Shown here piece by piece: positions 9,384 through 18,719 of a DNA stretch of 64,000 nt (its first letter is position 1; each line of letters begins with the position of its first letter). The notes under the pieces are model-generated. The model was given only the letters and a program-made list of their open reading frames with translations, was not told the origin of the DNA and made no database searches. A program made the position numbers and the translations under genes. The DNA is from Bog-756 sp963713625 (GTDB lineage: Bacteria > Actinomycetota > Acidimicrobiia > Acidimicrobiales > RAAP-2), in the NCBI GenBank assembly GCA_963713625.1, contig CAVQMN010000006.1, positions 248,001 through 312,000 on the forward strand, read 5' to 3'.

Positions 9384-11782
9384 CGACGACGCTCGGGACC
9401 GGGGCGGTTCCGACGGCTGCCGGCCGGCAGGATGAGCGTGACATCCCGCGCCGACCTCGTCTTCCCGACGTGCTGGGTCTGGCCTGGGTCATCGTGGCCG
9501 CCGGTGTGGTCATGGCGCCTTCGCTGCTCCACAGCCTGACACTGGGCCCGTTCGACCAGCTCGCCCGGCTCGGCCTTTCGGGACACGCCCACCCCGCCCC
9601 CGCCCACAACCCGCAGGCCTCCGACCTGATTCGGGAGATCATCCCCTGGACCGACCTGGCCTGGACCCAGGTGCACCACGGACTGCTGCCCCTGTGGAAT
9701 CCCTACAGCGCGCTGGGTGGACCGCTGGCCTTCAACTGGCAGTCCGGCACATTCAGCCTTCCGGCTCTGCTCGGTTACCTGGTCCCGGTCCGCGTCGATT
9801 TCACCGTGCAGGTACTGGTCACCCTCCTCGTGGCCGGGACAGGAGCGTATGTCCTCTGCCGGGTCCTGCGGCTCGGCCCACTCGGCGCGGCCATGGGAGC
9901 CACGGTCTTCGAGCTCAGCGGGTCGTTCTCCGCTGTGCTGGGGTGGCCCATCGCCTCGGTCATGTCGTGGTCGGGTTGGCTGTTCGCCTGCGCCATCCTG
10001 GTGGTCCGGGGCCGGCACCGCCGGCGCGACGTGACCCTCTTCGCCGTGGTGTTGGCACTGGCCGTCTACGCCGGGGAGCCGGACACCCTGGCCGTCCTCA
10101 TCGTGTCCCTGGCCGTCTTCGTCGCCGTGTTCCTCGGAATCCGCGCCCGTCGGACCCGGATGGCCGAAGCGGTCGGACGGCCGGCGTTGGCCATGGCCGT
10201 TGGGACAGTGGCGGGGATCGGCCTGGCCGCACCGCTGCTCCTTCCCGCCGCCCAGTTGACCGTGGGGGCGGTGCGTGGCTCAGGGCGTCATGCCGGTTTT
10301 CCCGCGTACGAAACCCTGCACCTGATCTTCCAGACGTTCAACGGGCTGTCGCTCGCCGGCAGCGGGTCGGTGGCCGGGGTCGTGTCCGGCGACCGCTTCG
10401 ACGCCCACGGGCTCGGCTACATCTCGACCGCCGTCTACATCGGGGTCATCGCCGCGGTGCTGGCGGTGATGGGTGTCGTGCGACGCCGCCGGCAGCCGGC
10501 CGTGGTGGCCTTCGGGGCCGTGGCCGTGATCGCCGGCTGCTGCGTCTACCTGACCCCGCTGGTCGCCGTGCTCAACGACCTTCCGGGCCTGGGCGAGATC
10601 CGTTGGGTACGGAGCCTCCAGATCCTGGCCTTCGTCCTGGCCATCCTGGCCGGCGTGGGCCTCGATGTCGTCGTCCGGTCGGACAACAGCCGCACCCTCC
10701 GCCGCTGGCTGGGGGCAGGCTTCGGCGCCGTCGCCGTCCTGTTGCTGGGCATCTGGCTGTTCGGGCGCGGACACCTCCCTGCGGTCGAAGCCCACATCCG
10801 GGCCCGGAGCTTCATCTGGCCCACCGTCGAAGTCGTCATCGGTCTGGCCGTCTTCGGGTTCTTGATGGTGATGAGCCGCCGGAACCCCGGCCCGACCACC
10901 GGAGCCCATCCCATACTCGGCCGCCCGGGACGGACCGCCGGCTTTGTCCTGTTGATCAGCTCGACCGGCTTTCTGGTCGCCCTCGGCGCGCCCTGGTGGT
11001 CTTCGAGCCCGACCTACCTCACCACCACCCCGGCCGAGGCCACCCTCCAGCGGGCGGTGGGATCGTCCATCGTCGGATTCGGGAACTCGTCCTGCCTGTC
11101 CCCGCCCACCCTCGGGATTCAACCGGATGTGAATATCGCCTACGGGGTCCATGAGCTCAGCGCCTACGACCCCCTCCTGCCCCAGTCGCTCTACACGGCC
11201 TGGACGAAATCGACCGGTCATGCTCCGACCCCACTCGGACCCACCTACGCCGTCCCTGTTTCACTGTTCTGCCCGGCGGTGAGGACGACCGCCGACGCCC
11301 GCCTGTTCGGGGTGGGGTTCGTTCTCGAGCCCCACGGGGTGAAGGGCCCGGCCGGCAGCGTTTTCGACAAGACGGTGGGCAACGAGGAGCTCTACCGGAT
11401 TCCGGGGGCTTCGGTGGCCACGTTGTCACACCTCGGGCCGGGCGGGTCGTGGCCACCGCTCACCGCGCCGGGGACACCGGTGGCGGTGACCTACCCCAGC
11501 CCCACGTCGTGGCGGCTGACCACCCGCACCACCACCCCCCAGGTGCTCCGGTTGCGGCTCACCGATGTCCCCGGTTGGCACGCCTCCATCGACGGTAAAC
11601 CGCTGACGCTGACCCGCTACAACCGGGTGATGCTCCAGGCCCGGATTCCGGCCGGCACCCATACGGTGGAGCTGCACTACTGGCCCGACGCGTTCACCGC
11701 CGGGATCGCCGTGTTCGTGGTCACCGTCATCGCGTTGGTAGCCGGGAATCTGGTCCGGCGCGGGCGAAGAAGACGGGCGTGA
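9380..11782 (+). CDS. YfhO family membrane protein, copy 2
   Basis: The GTG start overlaps the previous stop in a GTGA junction, which is the main reason for choosing 9380 over upstream in-frame starts. The 800-residue protein closely parallels copy 1: DVLGLAWVIVAAG, then WNPYSALGGPLAFNWQSGTF, about 12 membrane segments and the DVPGWHASIDGKPLTL C-terminal domain. Residues about 636-788 are encoded by DNA that is identical to the convergent third copy (11284-11744), while the rest is clearly diverged. Its last residues, GNLVRRGRRRRA, are basic and unlike the tail of copy 3. It is probably a GT-C-type envelope glycosyltransferase; this is a family-level inference. Confidence 0.8.
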   Translation: MTTTLGTGAVPTAAGRQDERDIPRRPRLPDVLGLAWVIVAAGVVMAPSLLHSLTLGPFDQLARLGLSGHAHPAPAHNPQASDLIREIIPWTDLAWTQVHHGLLPLWNPYSALGGPLAFNWQSGTFSLPALLGYLVPVRVDFTVQVLVTLLVAGTGAYVLCRVLRLGPLGAAMGATVFELSGSFSAVLGWPIASVMSWSGWLFACAILVVRGRHRRRDVTLFAVVLALAVYAGEPDTLAVLIVSLAVFVAVFLGIRARRTRMAEAVGRPALAMAVGTVAGIGLAAPLLLPAAQLTVGAVRGSGRHAGFPAYETLHLIFQTFNGLSLAGSGSVAGVVSGDRFDAHGLGYISTAVYIGVIAAVLAVMGVVRRRRQPAVVAFGAVAVIAGCCVYLTPLVAVLNDLPGLGEIRWVRSLQILAFVLAILAGVGLDVVVRSDNSRTLRRWLGAGFGAVAVLLLGIWLFGRGHLPAVEAHIRARSFIWPTVEVVIGLAVFGFLMVMSRRNPGPTTGAHPILGRPGRTAGFVLLISSTGFLVALGAPWWSSSPTYLTTTPAEATLQRAVGSSIVGFGNSSCLSPPTLGIQPDVNIAYGVHELSAYDPLLPQSLYTAWTKSTGHAPTPLGPTYAVPVSLFCPAVRTTADARLFGVGFVLEPHGVKGPAGSVFDKTVGNEELYRIPGASVATLSHLGPGGSWPPLTAPGTPVAVTYPSPTSWRLTTRTTTPQVLRLRLTDVPGWHASIDGKPLTLTRYNRVMLQARIPAGTHTVELHYWPDAFTAGIAVFVVTVIALVAGNLVRRGRRRRA
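11284..11744 (+). repeat. Left arm of a 461-bp perfect inverted repeat
   Basis: This stretch inside YfhO copy 2 is identical, base for base as far as I could check line by line, to the reverse complement of 12546-13006 inside YfhO copy 3. Homology drops sharply at both ends: before GACGACCGCC the two genes differ, and after TTGGTAGCCG they encode different tails. The arms are separated by 801 bases. Confidence 0.9.
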
Positions 11783-11808
11783 TCAGCCCGGCCTCGACAC
11801 CGGGCTGA
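11783..11808 (+). terminator. Stem-loop directly after YfhO copy 2
   Basis: TCAGCCCGG and CCGGGCTGA form a perfect 9-bp stem with an 8-base loop. The stem begins at the base after the TGA stop. There is no T-run behind it, so it may be a weak intrinsic or bidirectional terminator between two convergent genes. Confidence 0.5.
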
Positions 11809-12474
11809 CCTCCCTCGAGGCCCCGTGACAGCTGTCCTCCTCGGCCGCCCGTATGCAGCCGAGGCAGCGCAGAGGCTCGGGAAGGCGGGGCGTGGCCACA
11901 AGGAGCACGGGGAAGGCCTGCGGGCAGTGGCCTCTTCCTGGTTGTCTTCTTCCATCAGTCGTGCTCTTCAATTGGTGGTTCCCCTCCACTTGGGGGTCTC
12001 GGTGCTCTCGGGGCTCTGGCCGAGTGGACGAGTTCAAAGGGATCAGGCCGCACTTGCTCATCGCGTCGCACCATGCGGTATCCCCCAACCGGGCCCGCAC
12101 GCTTTCAGCCCGCAGCCCTGGCGACGTTCTCGTCACGGCGCGCTCGACGTCCCTATCGGCGCCCGAAACCCGAAAGGTGACCGTTGGGATCGCTCCCGAA
12201 GCGAAGAGACCCGGCCGTCGGGCCCGCTACGCAGACAACAGGCAACCGTGCTCTTCTCCGCTAAAAGAAATATGAGCATGTGCAACCGACCCGAGAAGCG
12301 CGCCGCGCAAGACAGCGGCGCGAGACACGGCAACGTCGTCTCCTGGTTCTGCACCCGAACCTGCACCGCGGTCATCGGGGATGCCGAGGGGGGCTCTTCG
12401 GATGACCGTGTGGCGGCGGCCGATGTGCTCTTTGTTGAAACTGTGGTCGAGAAGACGCCCGACCTTCCGTGGGC
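11809..12474. other. Gene-poor spacer between convergent YfhO genes
   Basis: About 670 bases lie between the stops of YfhO copies 2 and 3. Several short open frames exist on both strands, but none has a convincing start, ribosome site or recognisable protein pattern. Local base composition is more mixed than in the neighbouring genes, for example around 11935-11990 and 12250-12290. I see no RNA gene. With the two arms it forms the centre of the inverted repeat. Confidence 0.5.
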
Positions 12475-14847
12475 TCAGCCCGCGCCCTGACCGGCGCCCG
12501 GGCCGGTCGCCGGTCGTCGGTCGCGCCGACGCCCGACGACGACGACGGCTACCAACGCGATGACGGTGACCACGAACACGGCGATCCCGGCGGTGAACGC
12601 GTCGGGCCAGTAGTGCAGCTCCACCGTATGGGTGCCGGCCGGAATCCGGGCCTGGAGCATCACCCGGTTGTAGCGGGTCAGCGTCAGCGGTTTACCGTCG
12701 ATGGAGGCGTGCCAACCGGGGACATCGGTGAGCCGCAACCGGAGCACCTGGGGGGTGGTGGTGCGGGTGGTCAGCCGCCACGACGTGGGGCTGGGGTAGG
12801 TCACCGCCACCGGTGTCCCCGGCGCGGTGAGCGGTGGCCACGACCCGCCCGGCCCGAGGTGTGACAACGTGGCCACCGAAGCCCCCGGAATCCGGTAGAG
12901 CTCCTCGTTGCCCACCGTCTTGTCGAAAACGCTGCCGGCCGGGCCCTTCACCCCGTGGGGCTCGAGAACGAACCCCACCCCGAACAGGCGGGCGTCGGCG
13001 GTCGTCTTGACCACAGGACAGAACAGCGAGACGGGCAGGAGGGCATAGTAGGGACCGATGGGCTTTGGATAGGTCCGGGTCGAGTCCTGCCACGCCGTAT
13101 AGAGCGACTGGGGCGTCAAGGGATCGTAGGAGCCGAGCTCGTGGACCCCGTAGACGATGTTCACCTCGGGCTGGATGCCCAGACTGGGTGCGTACCAACA
13201 CGACGCCGTCCCGAAGCCGACGATCGAAGATCCCACCGAGCGCTGCAACGCCACCTCGGCCGGGGTGGGTGTCAGGTAACTGGTGTTCGAAGACCACCAC
13301 GGTGCACCGAGGGCGACCAGGAGGCCGGTCGAGCTGGCCAGGAGCACCGCCCCGGCGACCCGGCCGGGATCGTGCAGGAGCGCAGGCCAGCGCCGTCCGG
13401 CGTCGCCCCTCCCGCGTCCGGCGATGACCAGGAACACGACCACGGCCAGGCCGATGGCCACTTCAGTGGCAGGCCAGATGAAGCTCCTCGCCCGGATGTG
13501 GGTCTCGAGCGGGGGCAGGTGTCCACGACCGAACAGCCAGAGCAGGAGGAGCAGGAGGGCCGCGAGCCCGAATCCCGCGCCGAGCCACCGACGCACGGGA
13601 CGCTCGCCCTTGGATCGGACCACGATGTCCAGTCCGGCCCCGGACAGGACGGCCACGGCGAAGACGAGGACCTGAATGGCCCGCACCCAACGGATCTCCC
13701 CCAGACCGGGAAGGTCGTTCAGAAAGGAGACGAACGGCGACAGATAGACCATGGCACCGGCCACCACTGCCGTCGCCGCCAGCGCCACGATGGCCGGCTG
13801 GCGTCGGCGCTTCACCACTGCCAACACGCCGAGCACCACGGCGATGATGCCGATGTAGGCCGCGGGAGGAACGTAGGCCGACCCGTGGTTGTTGAAGGTG
13901 ACGAGGGGTGTCAGTGATGAACCGTCGAACGTCTGGAAGACGAGGTGCAGCGTCTGGTACGCGGGAAAGGCAGCCAGATGCCCGGTCCCGCGGATGGAAC
14001 CACCGGTCAGCTGGGCGGCCGGCAACACCAACGGTGCGGCGAGGCCCAAGCCCGCGGCCGAACCCAGGGCCAAATCCGTGACCGTGGACCAACCTCGTCG
14101 GTTGTCCCGCTGCCAGCGGGCACGGAGCCCGATCACCACCACGGCAAAGACGGCGAGTCCCGCGATGAGGACAAGCAGGGTATCGGGCTCCCCCGCGTAG
14201 ATCGACAGAGCCAGGAACACGGCGAACAGGATGACGTCGCGACGACGGTGCCGACCCCGGGCGATCAGGATGACCCAGGCGAAGAGCCAGCCCGACCACG
14301 ACATCACCGAGGCGATGGGCCAGCCCAGGACGGCCATGAACGCGCCGCTGAGCTCGAAGGCGGTGGCGGCCATCGCCGCCCCCAGCGCGCCCAACCGCAT
14401 GACCCGGCCGAGGACGTACACCCCCGTGCCGCCGACCACCAGGGTGACCAGGACCTGGACGGTGAAGTCGAACCGGACCGGGACCAGGTAGCCGACCAGG
14501 GCCGGGAGGCTGAACGTGGCCGACTGCCAGTTGAAGGCCAGCGGAGCCCCGAGCGCGCTATACGGATTCCAGAGCGGGAGCAACCCGGTGTGCACCTGGG
14601 TCCATGAGAGCGATGTCCACGGAATGATCTCGCGGATCAGATCCGCCACTTGCGGGTTGTGGGCCTGAAGTTTGTAGGCCAGGCTCGTCGGTTGCGCCAG
14701 GCCGAGCCGCGTGAGCTGATCGTACGGACCCAGGGACAGTCCGTGGATCAGCGCCGGGGCCAGCACGGCCCCGGCGGCGATGATGACCCATGCGATTCCG
14801 AACACGTCCGGCAGCCGACGATGTGGGCGGTCGTTCCCGTCGGTCAC
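12475..14847 (-). CDS. YfhO family membrane protein, copy 3 (convergent)
   Basis: The 790-residue protein starts at GTG (MTDGNDRPHRRLPDVFGIAWV) with GGAG eight bases upstream; the nearby ATG runs straight into TGA and cannot be used. It has the same layout as copies 1 and 2: about 12 membrane segments, WNPYSALGAPLAFNWQSATF, and a C-terminal DVPGWHASIDGKPLTL domain. Residues about 615-768 are identical at DNA level to copy 2. The tail, VVVVGRRRDRRPATGPGAGQ, differs. It faces the other two copies and has its own promoter region at 14848-15110. It is a predicted GT-C-type envelope enzyme; substrate unknown. Confidence 0.8.
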   Translation of the reverse strand: MTDGNDRPHRRLPDVFGIAWVIIAAGAVLAPALIHGLSLGPYDQLTRLGLAQPTSLAYKLQAHNPQVADLIREIIPWTSLSWTQVHTGLLPLWNPYSALGAPLAFNWQSATFSLPALVGYLVPVRFDFTVQVLVTLVVGGTGVYVLGRVMRLGALGAAMAATAFELSGAFMAVLGWPIASVMSWSGWLFAWVILIARGRHRRRDVILFAVFLALSIYAGEPDTLLVLIAGLAVFAVVVIGLRARWQRDNRRGWSTVTDLALGSAAGLGLAAPLVLPAAQLTGGSIRGTGHLAAFPAYQTLHLVFQTFDGSSLTPLVTFNNHGSAYVPPAAYIGIIAVVLGVLAVVKRRRQPAIVALAATAVVAGAMVYLSPFVSFLNDLPGLGEIRWVRAIQVLVFAVAVLSGAGLDIVVRSKGERPVRRWLGAGFGLAALLLLLLWLFGRGHLPPLETHIRARSFIWPATEVAIGLAVVVFLVIAGRGRGDAGRRWPALLHDPGRVAGAVLLASSTGLLVALGAPWWSSNTSYLTPTPAEVALQRSVGSSIVGFGTASCWYAPSLGIQPEVNIVYGVHELGSYDPLTPQSLYTAWQDSTRTYPKPIGPYYALLPVSLFCPVVKTTADARLFGVGFVLEPHGVKGPAGSVFDKTVGNEELYRIPGASVATLSHLGPGGSWPPLTAPGTPVAVTYPSPTSWRLTTRTTTPQVLRLRLTDVPGWHASIDGKPLTLTRYNRVMLQARIPAGTHTVELHYWPDAFTAGIAVFVVTVIALVAVVVVGRRRDRRPATGPGAGQGAG
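12546..13006 (-). repeat. Right arm of the 461-bp perfect inverted repeat
   Basis: This is the partner of 11284-11744, in opposite orientation, and encodes the C-terminal beta domain and last membrane segment of YfhO copy 3. The identity stops before the gene-specific basic tail. Confidence 0.9.
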
Positions 14848-15110
14848 ATGACGTCTCCGGTAATCACGGCTCGGACGTTAGCCGACCGTTCAGAGGCCAG
14901 ACCGTCAACGCGCGCCCACCGGCGCGCCTTCCAATCGACGTGCGGCCGCATGCCGCGGCCATGAATAGTTCGCCCGACACCGGGGCACGCGACCGGTGCT
15001 GATGGGGCGCGGTCGAGCCCTCTCCGCGGTGGGTGTCGGGAGTTCGAACCCGGCGCCACGATGTGGACGTTGCGCTCCATGGGTGCACTCTCACAGTTAT
15101 TCTTTGGGTC

Positions 15111-15272
15111 ATGACGGCAGTGGTATTGAGAGGTCCTGCCGATACGGCACCCGAGTCGATCATCGGCCCGTTCGATACGCTGGCCGCGGCGGAGGTGTGG
15201 GCCGAAGCGCACCCGCGCCAGGGGGGCTATTGCGTCGCCCAGGAGCTCACGTCGCCCGAGGGCGCGGTCTGA
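15111..15272 (+). CDS. Small protein of unknown function (53 aa)
   Basis: The frame is open from 15033, but the ATG at 15111 gives a compact product beginning MTAVVLRGPADTAPE with the motif IGPFDTLAAAEVWAEAHP and ending VAQELTSPEGAV. The alpha/beta pattern and the GPFDTLAAAEVWAE segment resemble short SPOR-like or stand-alone hypothetical proteins of actinobacteria. No signal peptide is visible. AT-rich sequence (TTATTCTTTGG) lies just upstream and could carry a promoter. It ends 14 bases before the convergent fructosamine kinase gene. Function is unknown. Confidence 0.55.
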   Translation: MTAVVLRGPADTAPESIIGPFDTLAAAEVWAEAHPRQGGYCVAQELTSPEGAV

Positions 15273-15286
15273 CCGAGAGCAGCCGG

Positions 15287-16084
15287 TCACGTCAGTCGCG
15301 CCAGGATGGACTGGGCCCGGGTCCGGTAGCCACCGCCGAAGAGCACGGCGTGAACGAGCAGAGGGTAGAGCTGGAACAGCTCCACCCGTCGCTCCCATCC
15401 CGGCGACAGTGTTCGGATCTCCCCGTAGGCGCGCAGGGTGCGTTCCGGAATGGGGCCGAACAGGCTCAGCATGGCCAGATCCTCCTCCGGGTGACCGCCG
15501 TGGATGGAAGGGTCGATCAGCCAGGGTCGACCGTCACTCCCCCACAGGACATTTCCCCACCACAGGTCACCGTGCACCAGCGCCGGCGGGCCGCCCGGGA
15601 TCATCTGGCCGAGACGATCGACCAGCGCTCCTGTCGGTTGGGACAGCTGGCACCGGTCGCCGAGTTCCAGAAGTCGTGCGCCGTAGAAGGTTGCGGCATC
15701 CGGGGCCGGTGCGGGGTTGACCATACAGTTACCGATCCACGACGAGCCCCCACCCCATTGCCGCCAGGGCGCGGCGTGCAGATGGGCCAACATGGCACCC
15801 AAGGCGGCCTCCTGGTCGGGGGAACGGACTCCCTGATCGATCCAGCCGGTGACCAGCAGGTCCGGCTCAGCCAGGATGACCTCGGGAACCCGAGGCCCGT
15901 CGTCCACCTGGGCCAGGCATCTGAGCCCCTGGGCCTCATCGAGCACGCCGGAACCGACTTTCACGACGACTTCATTCCTGTCCACCTCAACGCGCCAGAC
16001 CCGTCCGCCCAACGACCGGAAGGAGGCGACGGGGCCCAGCGCCGCGGCCACACGGTCGAACCAGGGTTGTGGACCTGAGGGCAT
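15287..16084 (-). CDS. Fructosamine kinase family protein
   Basis: The protein (265 residues from the ATG at 16084; an in-frame GTG at 16105 would add seven) has the fructosamine-3-kinase layout. An N-lobe with RVEVDRNEVVVKVGSG carries the ATP-binding Lys. ALVHGDLWWGNVLWG near residue 180 is the catalytic loop with Asp and Asn. WLIDPSIHGGHPEEDLAML holds the metal-binding Asp. Such kinases phosphorylate ketosamines on glycated proteins or small molecules and so start their repair. It is about 15-25 residues shorter than typical family members. Genome neighbours give no further hint about substrate. Confidence 0.85.
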   Translation of the reverse strand: MPSGPQPWFDRVAAALGPVASFRSLGGRVWRVEVDRNEVVVKVGSGVLDEAQGLRCLAQVDDGPRVPEVILAEPDLLVTGWIDQGVRSPDQEAALGAMLAHLHAAPWRQWGGGSSWIGNCMVNPAPAPDAATFYGARLLELGDRCQLSQPTGALVDRLGQMIPGGPPALVHGDLWWGNVLWGSDGRPWLIDPSIHGGHPEEDLAMLSLFGPIPERTLRAYGEIRTLSPGWERRVELFQLYPLLVHAVLFGGGYRTRAQSILARLT

Positions 16085-16223
16085 GCCCCTATCCACCACA
16101 CCCACCGGTGGGCCGAACGGGGCGTAGAGTGGGGTGAAGGGCCATTCCGCTCATCGCGGGTGGATCAGGGTCCTTCCGGCTCGGTCCCCACTCTGGTGGT
16201 ACGGGCCGACTGATCGGAGGATC

Positions 16224-16451
16224 ATGGTTTCGTCCGATTCATCGTACGTGGGCACTCGGCTCGACCAGCACCACCTCCCGGAGACAAATGGGCGGATGTC
16301 GGTCTGTCGCCGGTGCGGATCACAGACCGACCGTCCGGATGGAACGCACCATGTTCCCGGCGAGCAGCAAGAGGTGCGGGCCAACGGGTGGCTGATCTCC
16401 CAGTCGCGGCGTTCCTCCATCGACCAGGCCAGACGGTTGCGGGCCCAGTGA
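16224..16451 (+). CDS. Small protein with one CxxC knuckle (75 aa)
   Basis: The ATG at 16224 has GGAGG at 16216-16220, which decides the start. The product reads MVSSDSSYVGTRLDQHHLPE and then SVCRRCGSQTDRPDGTHHVPG, a C-x-x-C pair with a following His-His that could form half of a zinc site. The C-terminus is basic (SRRSSIDQARRLRAQ). No family is recognised. It stands alone between a divergent kinase gene and a convergent repeat-protein gene. Confidence 0.5.
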   Translation: MVSSDSSYVGTRLDQHHLPETNGRMSVCRRCGSQTDRPDGTHHVPGEQQEVRANGWLISQSRRSSIDQARRLRAQ

Positions 16452-16477
16452 CCATGACGCGTACAGCCCATCGGCGT

Positions 16478-18535
16478 TCACCCGCCCGATGGACGGCCCA
16501 CGGCCACGACCCCGCCGACACTGTCGGTTCCCGCACCGGCGGCATAGCAGCGGGAGGATGAGGGACACGAGACGCCGCCGAGGACGCTGATTCCCGGCGG
16601 TACGCGGCGGACTCCCCACGAGCTCCCGGCGTCGGCCGTCGAGAGAAAGTAGTCGGCACTGTCTGGGAAACTTCCCCCGAAGGCCGAACAGGTGGTCGAC
16701 GACGGGCACGAGATGCCGTAGATGCCGCCGGCGTCCGAGGGTGCACCGGCTCCACGCCACCGACTCCCTGCGGCGGTGGTGTCGAGGATCTCACCCCGAC
16801 CGGCGTCGGTGTCCCCCACGGCATAACAAGCGGTGCTCGACGGGCAGGTGATGCCGTCGAGACCTGCCGTTCCCACCGGAACCGGCCTGGCGGTCCAGCG
16901 AACCCCGGCGTTGACGGTCGAGAGGATGTCACCGCTCCCGTCGTCCAGTTGGCCCAGGGCGTAACAGGCGAAGACGAACCGACAGGCGATGCCACTCACC
17001 TGGTCGGTGCCCTTGGGCAGACTCTGGGAGGTCCAGGTCCTCCCTCCGTTGGTGCTGGCGACAATGGTGCTTCCGGCTGCGTAGCAGGTGGTGACCGAGG
17101 GACAGGTGACGGCGGCCAAGGCCCCGGCGGCCACCGGGGCCTTGTGCTTGGTCCAGTTCCCTCCCCCGTCGGCGGTGGAGAAGATCACCCCCGCGGCCCC
17201 GGCGAAACTGGCCCCGACCGCTACGCACCGGATCGGTGAAGGACAAGCGATCCCACTCATGTAGCCGGACACCGACGGCAGCCGTTGCAGGGTCCAGGTC
17301 CGGCCCGCGTCCGACGTGGCGCGCACGGTTCCGTGGCCGAGGGCGTCCTGGTCGAGGGCGTAACAGGTGGAGGTCGTCGGGCAGGCGATGTTGGAGAAGG
17401 TCCCGACCCCCGTCGGCAACCGACCACGATCCCAGGTCCGTCCGGCGTCGGTGGTGGCGGCGATGAACCCTGCCACTCCGTTGAAGATCACGCCCGTGGT
17501 GATGCAGGTCGTCGCCGACGGACAGGCAATGGTCGGACCGGACAAGGAACCCGACGTCCCCAACGTCAGGCTGTCCCAACTGGCGCCACCGTCGAGGGTG
17601 GAAAGAACGCTCTCGCCACCAGTCCCGTCGGCGACCACGGCCCGGCACGAGGAGACCGACCAGCAGGACACGCCGTCGACCTGGCCGGTGCCCGAGGGCA
17701 ACGTCTCCGGCGTCCACGTCCTTCCGGCCGAGGTCGTGCCCAGGATGACGCCCGTGCCGTTGATGGCCCCGCCCACCACCTGGCAGTGGGTCGTCGATCG
17801 GCAGGAGATGCCGGAGAGCGCTCCGACCCCGGCCGGCTCTCCCTGCGCCGTCCACGCCGCTCCTCCATCCGTGGAGGCCAGGATGATGCTGCTGGCGAAG
17901 GTGGGATTGGATCCGACCACGAAACATGCGGACGATGAGGGGCATGCGATTCCGGTCGGCGGGTCGGACCCGGTGGGGAGGGCCCGGATGGACCACGACC
18001 GACCTGAGTCCGTGGTGGCGAAGAACGAACCGGTTCCCTCCGATGCGTTCTCCCCGACCGAGAAGCAGCTCGTCACCGATGGACATCTGATGCTGTCCAG
18101 GCCGAGGATGCCGGTCGCTACCAACTGCGTGGTCCACTCTTTCCCCGCGTCGGTGGTGGCCAGGATCATCCCGTTCTGCCCGGCCGGGTCGGAACCCTCG
18201 GCAAAGCAGTGGGTGGTCGACGGACAGGCGATCCCGCTGAGGACGCCGGTACCCGAAGGTAGGGACAGGCGCGTCCAGCTGCCGCCGGCGTCGGTGGTGG
18301 TCAGGATGTCGCCGAAGCCGGAGCTGTTGCCACCCACGACATAGCAGTGGGTGGCCGACGGGCAGGCGACAGCCGAGGTGCCGGGGATGGCCTGGTAGGA
18401 GGCACTCTGGCGCCACGCCGCGGTCGCCGCCCCGGCCGGTCCGCCGGACGGCGTGAAAAGCACGAGTGCCGCCAGCACGGCCACCGCCATGCCCGCCCTC
18501 AAGGCGAGTGTCCCCCATCGTTGCAGGCCGCACAT
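16478..18535 (-). CDS. Secreted 14-repeat BNR/Ycf48-like beta-propeller protein
   Basis: The frame is open from 18622, but the ATG at 18535 gives a proper signal peptide: MCGLQRWGTLALRAGMAVAV, then LAALVLFTPSGGPAGAATA. The 685-residue product is made of about 14 repeats of roughly 45 residues. Each contains a block like GIACPSTTHCFAEGS followed by ILATTDAGKEWT. These Asp-box repeats (S/T-x-D-x-G-x-x-W) are typical of BNR and photosystem-II-assembly-factor-like propellers. The two cysteines in each repeat (CPSxxxC) probably form a local disulfide, as expected outside the cell. It likely binds a ligand or glycan; no sialidase active site is visible. Confidence 0.75.
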   Translation of the reverse strand: MCGLQRWGTLALRAGMAVAVLAALVLFTPSGGPAGAATAAWRQSASYQAIPGTSAVACPSATHCYVVGGNSSGFGDILTTTDAGGSWTRLSLPSGTGVLSGIACPSTTHCFAEGSDPAGQNGMILATTDAGKEWTTQLVATGILGLDSIRCPSVTSCFSVGENASEGTGSFFATTDSGRSWSIRALPTGSDPPTGIACPSSSACFVVGSNPTFASSIILASTDGGAAWTAQGEPAGVGALSGISCRSTTHCQVVGGAINGTGVILGTTSAGRTWTPETLPSGTGQVDGVSCWSVSSCRAVVADGTGGESVLSTLDGGASWDSLTLGTSGSLSGPTIACPSATTCITTGVIFNGVAGFIAATTDAGRTWDRGRLPTGVGTFSNIACPTTSTCYALDQDALGHGTVRATSDAGRTWTLQRLPSVSGYMSGIACPSPIRCVAVGASFAGAAGVIFSTADGGGNWTKHKAPVAAGALAAVTCPSVTTCYAAGSTIVASTNGGRTWTSQSLPKGTDQVSGIACRFVFACYALGQLDDGSGDILSTVNAGVRWTARPVPVGTAGLDGITCPSSTACYAVGDTDAGRGEILDTTAAGSRWRGAGAPSDAGGIYGISCPSSTTCSAFGGSFPDSADYFLSTADAGSSWGVRRVPPGISVLGGVSCPSSSRCYAAGAGTDSVGGVVAVGRPSGG

Positions 18536-18719
18536 CTTCTGCGTCTCCCGGCTAGCCCCCGAAGCCGGTCCAGGATGGCCGACTTGTCGACAATGCTCGC
18601 ACACGGACGGGTTGCCTGCCATTTTCGCGTCCGGGCAACGCCGCCCCCGCCCCGGGCGCGGATCGCATCCGACCTGCTGGTTCCGGCCCCCGTCGGCGGT
18701 CGGTTGGTACGATCTGTCG

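Noticed and set aside
11783..12474. Several open frames between the convergent YfhO genes
   Set aside because: They overlap each other on both strands, lack ribosome sites and show no protein-like pattern.
15037..15060. T-arm-like string (GGAGTTCGAACCCGGCGCCA) suggesting a tRNA end
   Set aside because: No acceptor, D or anticodon arm can be built around it, and the stem does not pair properly.
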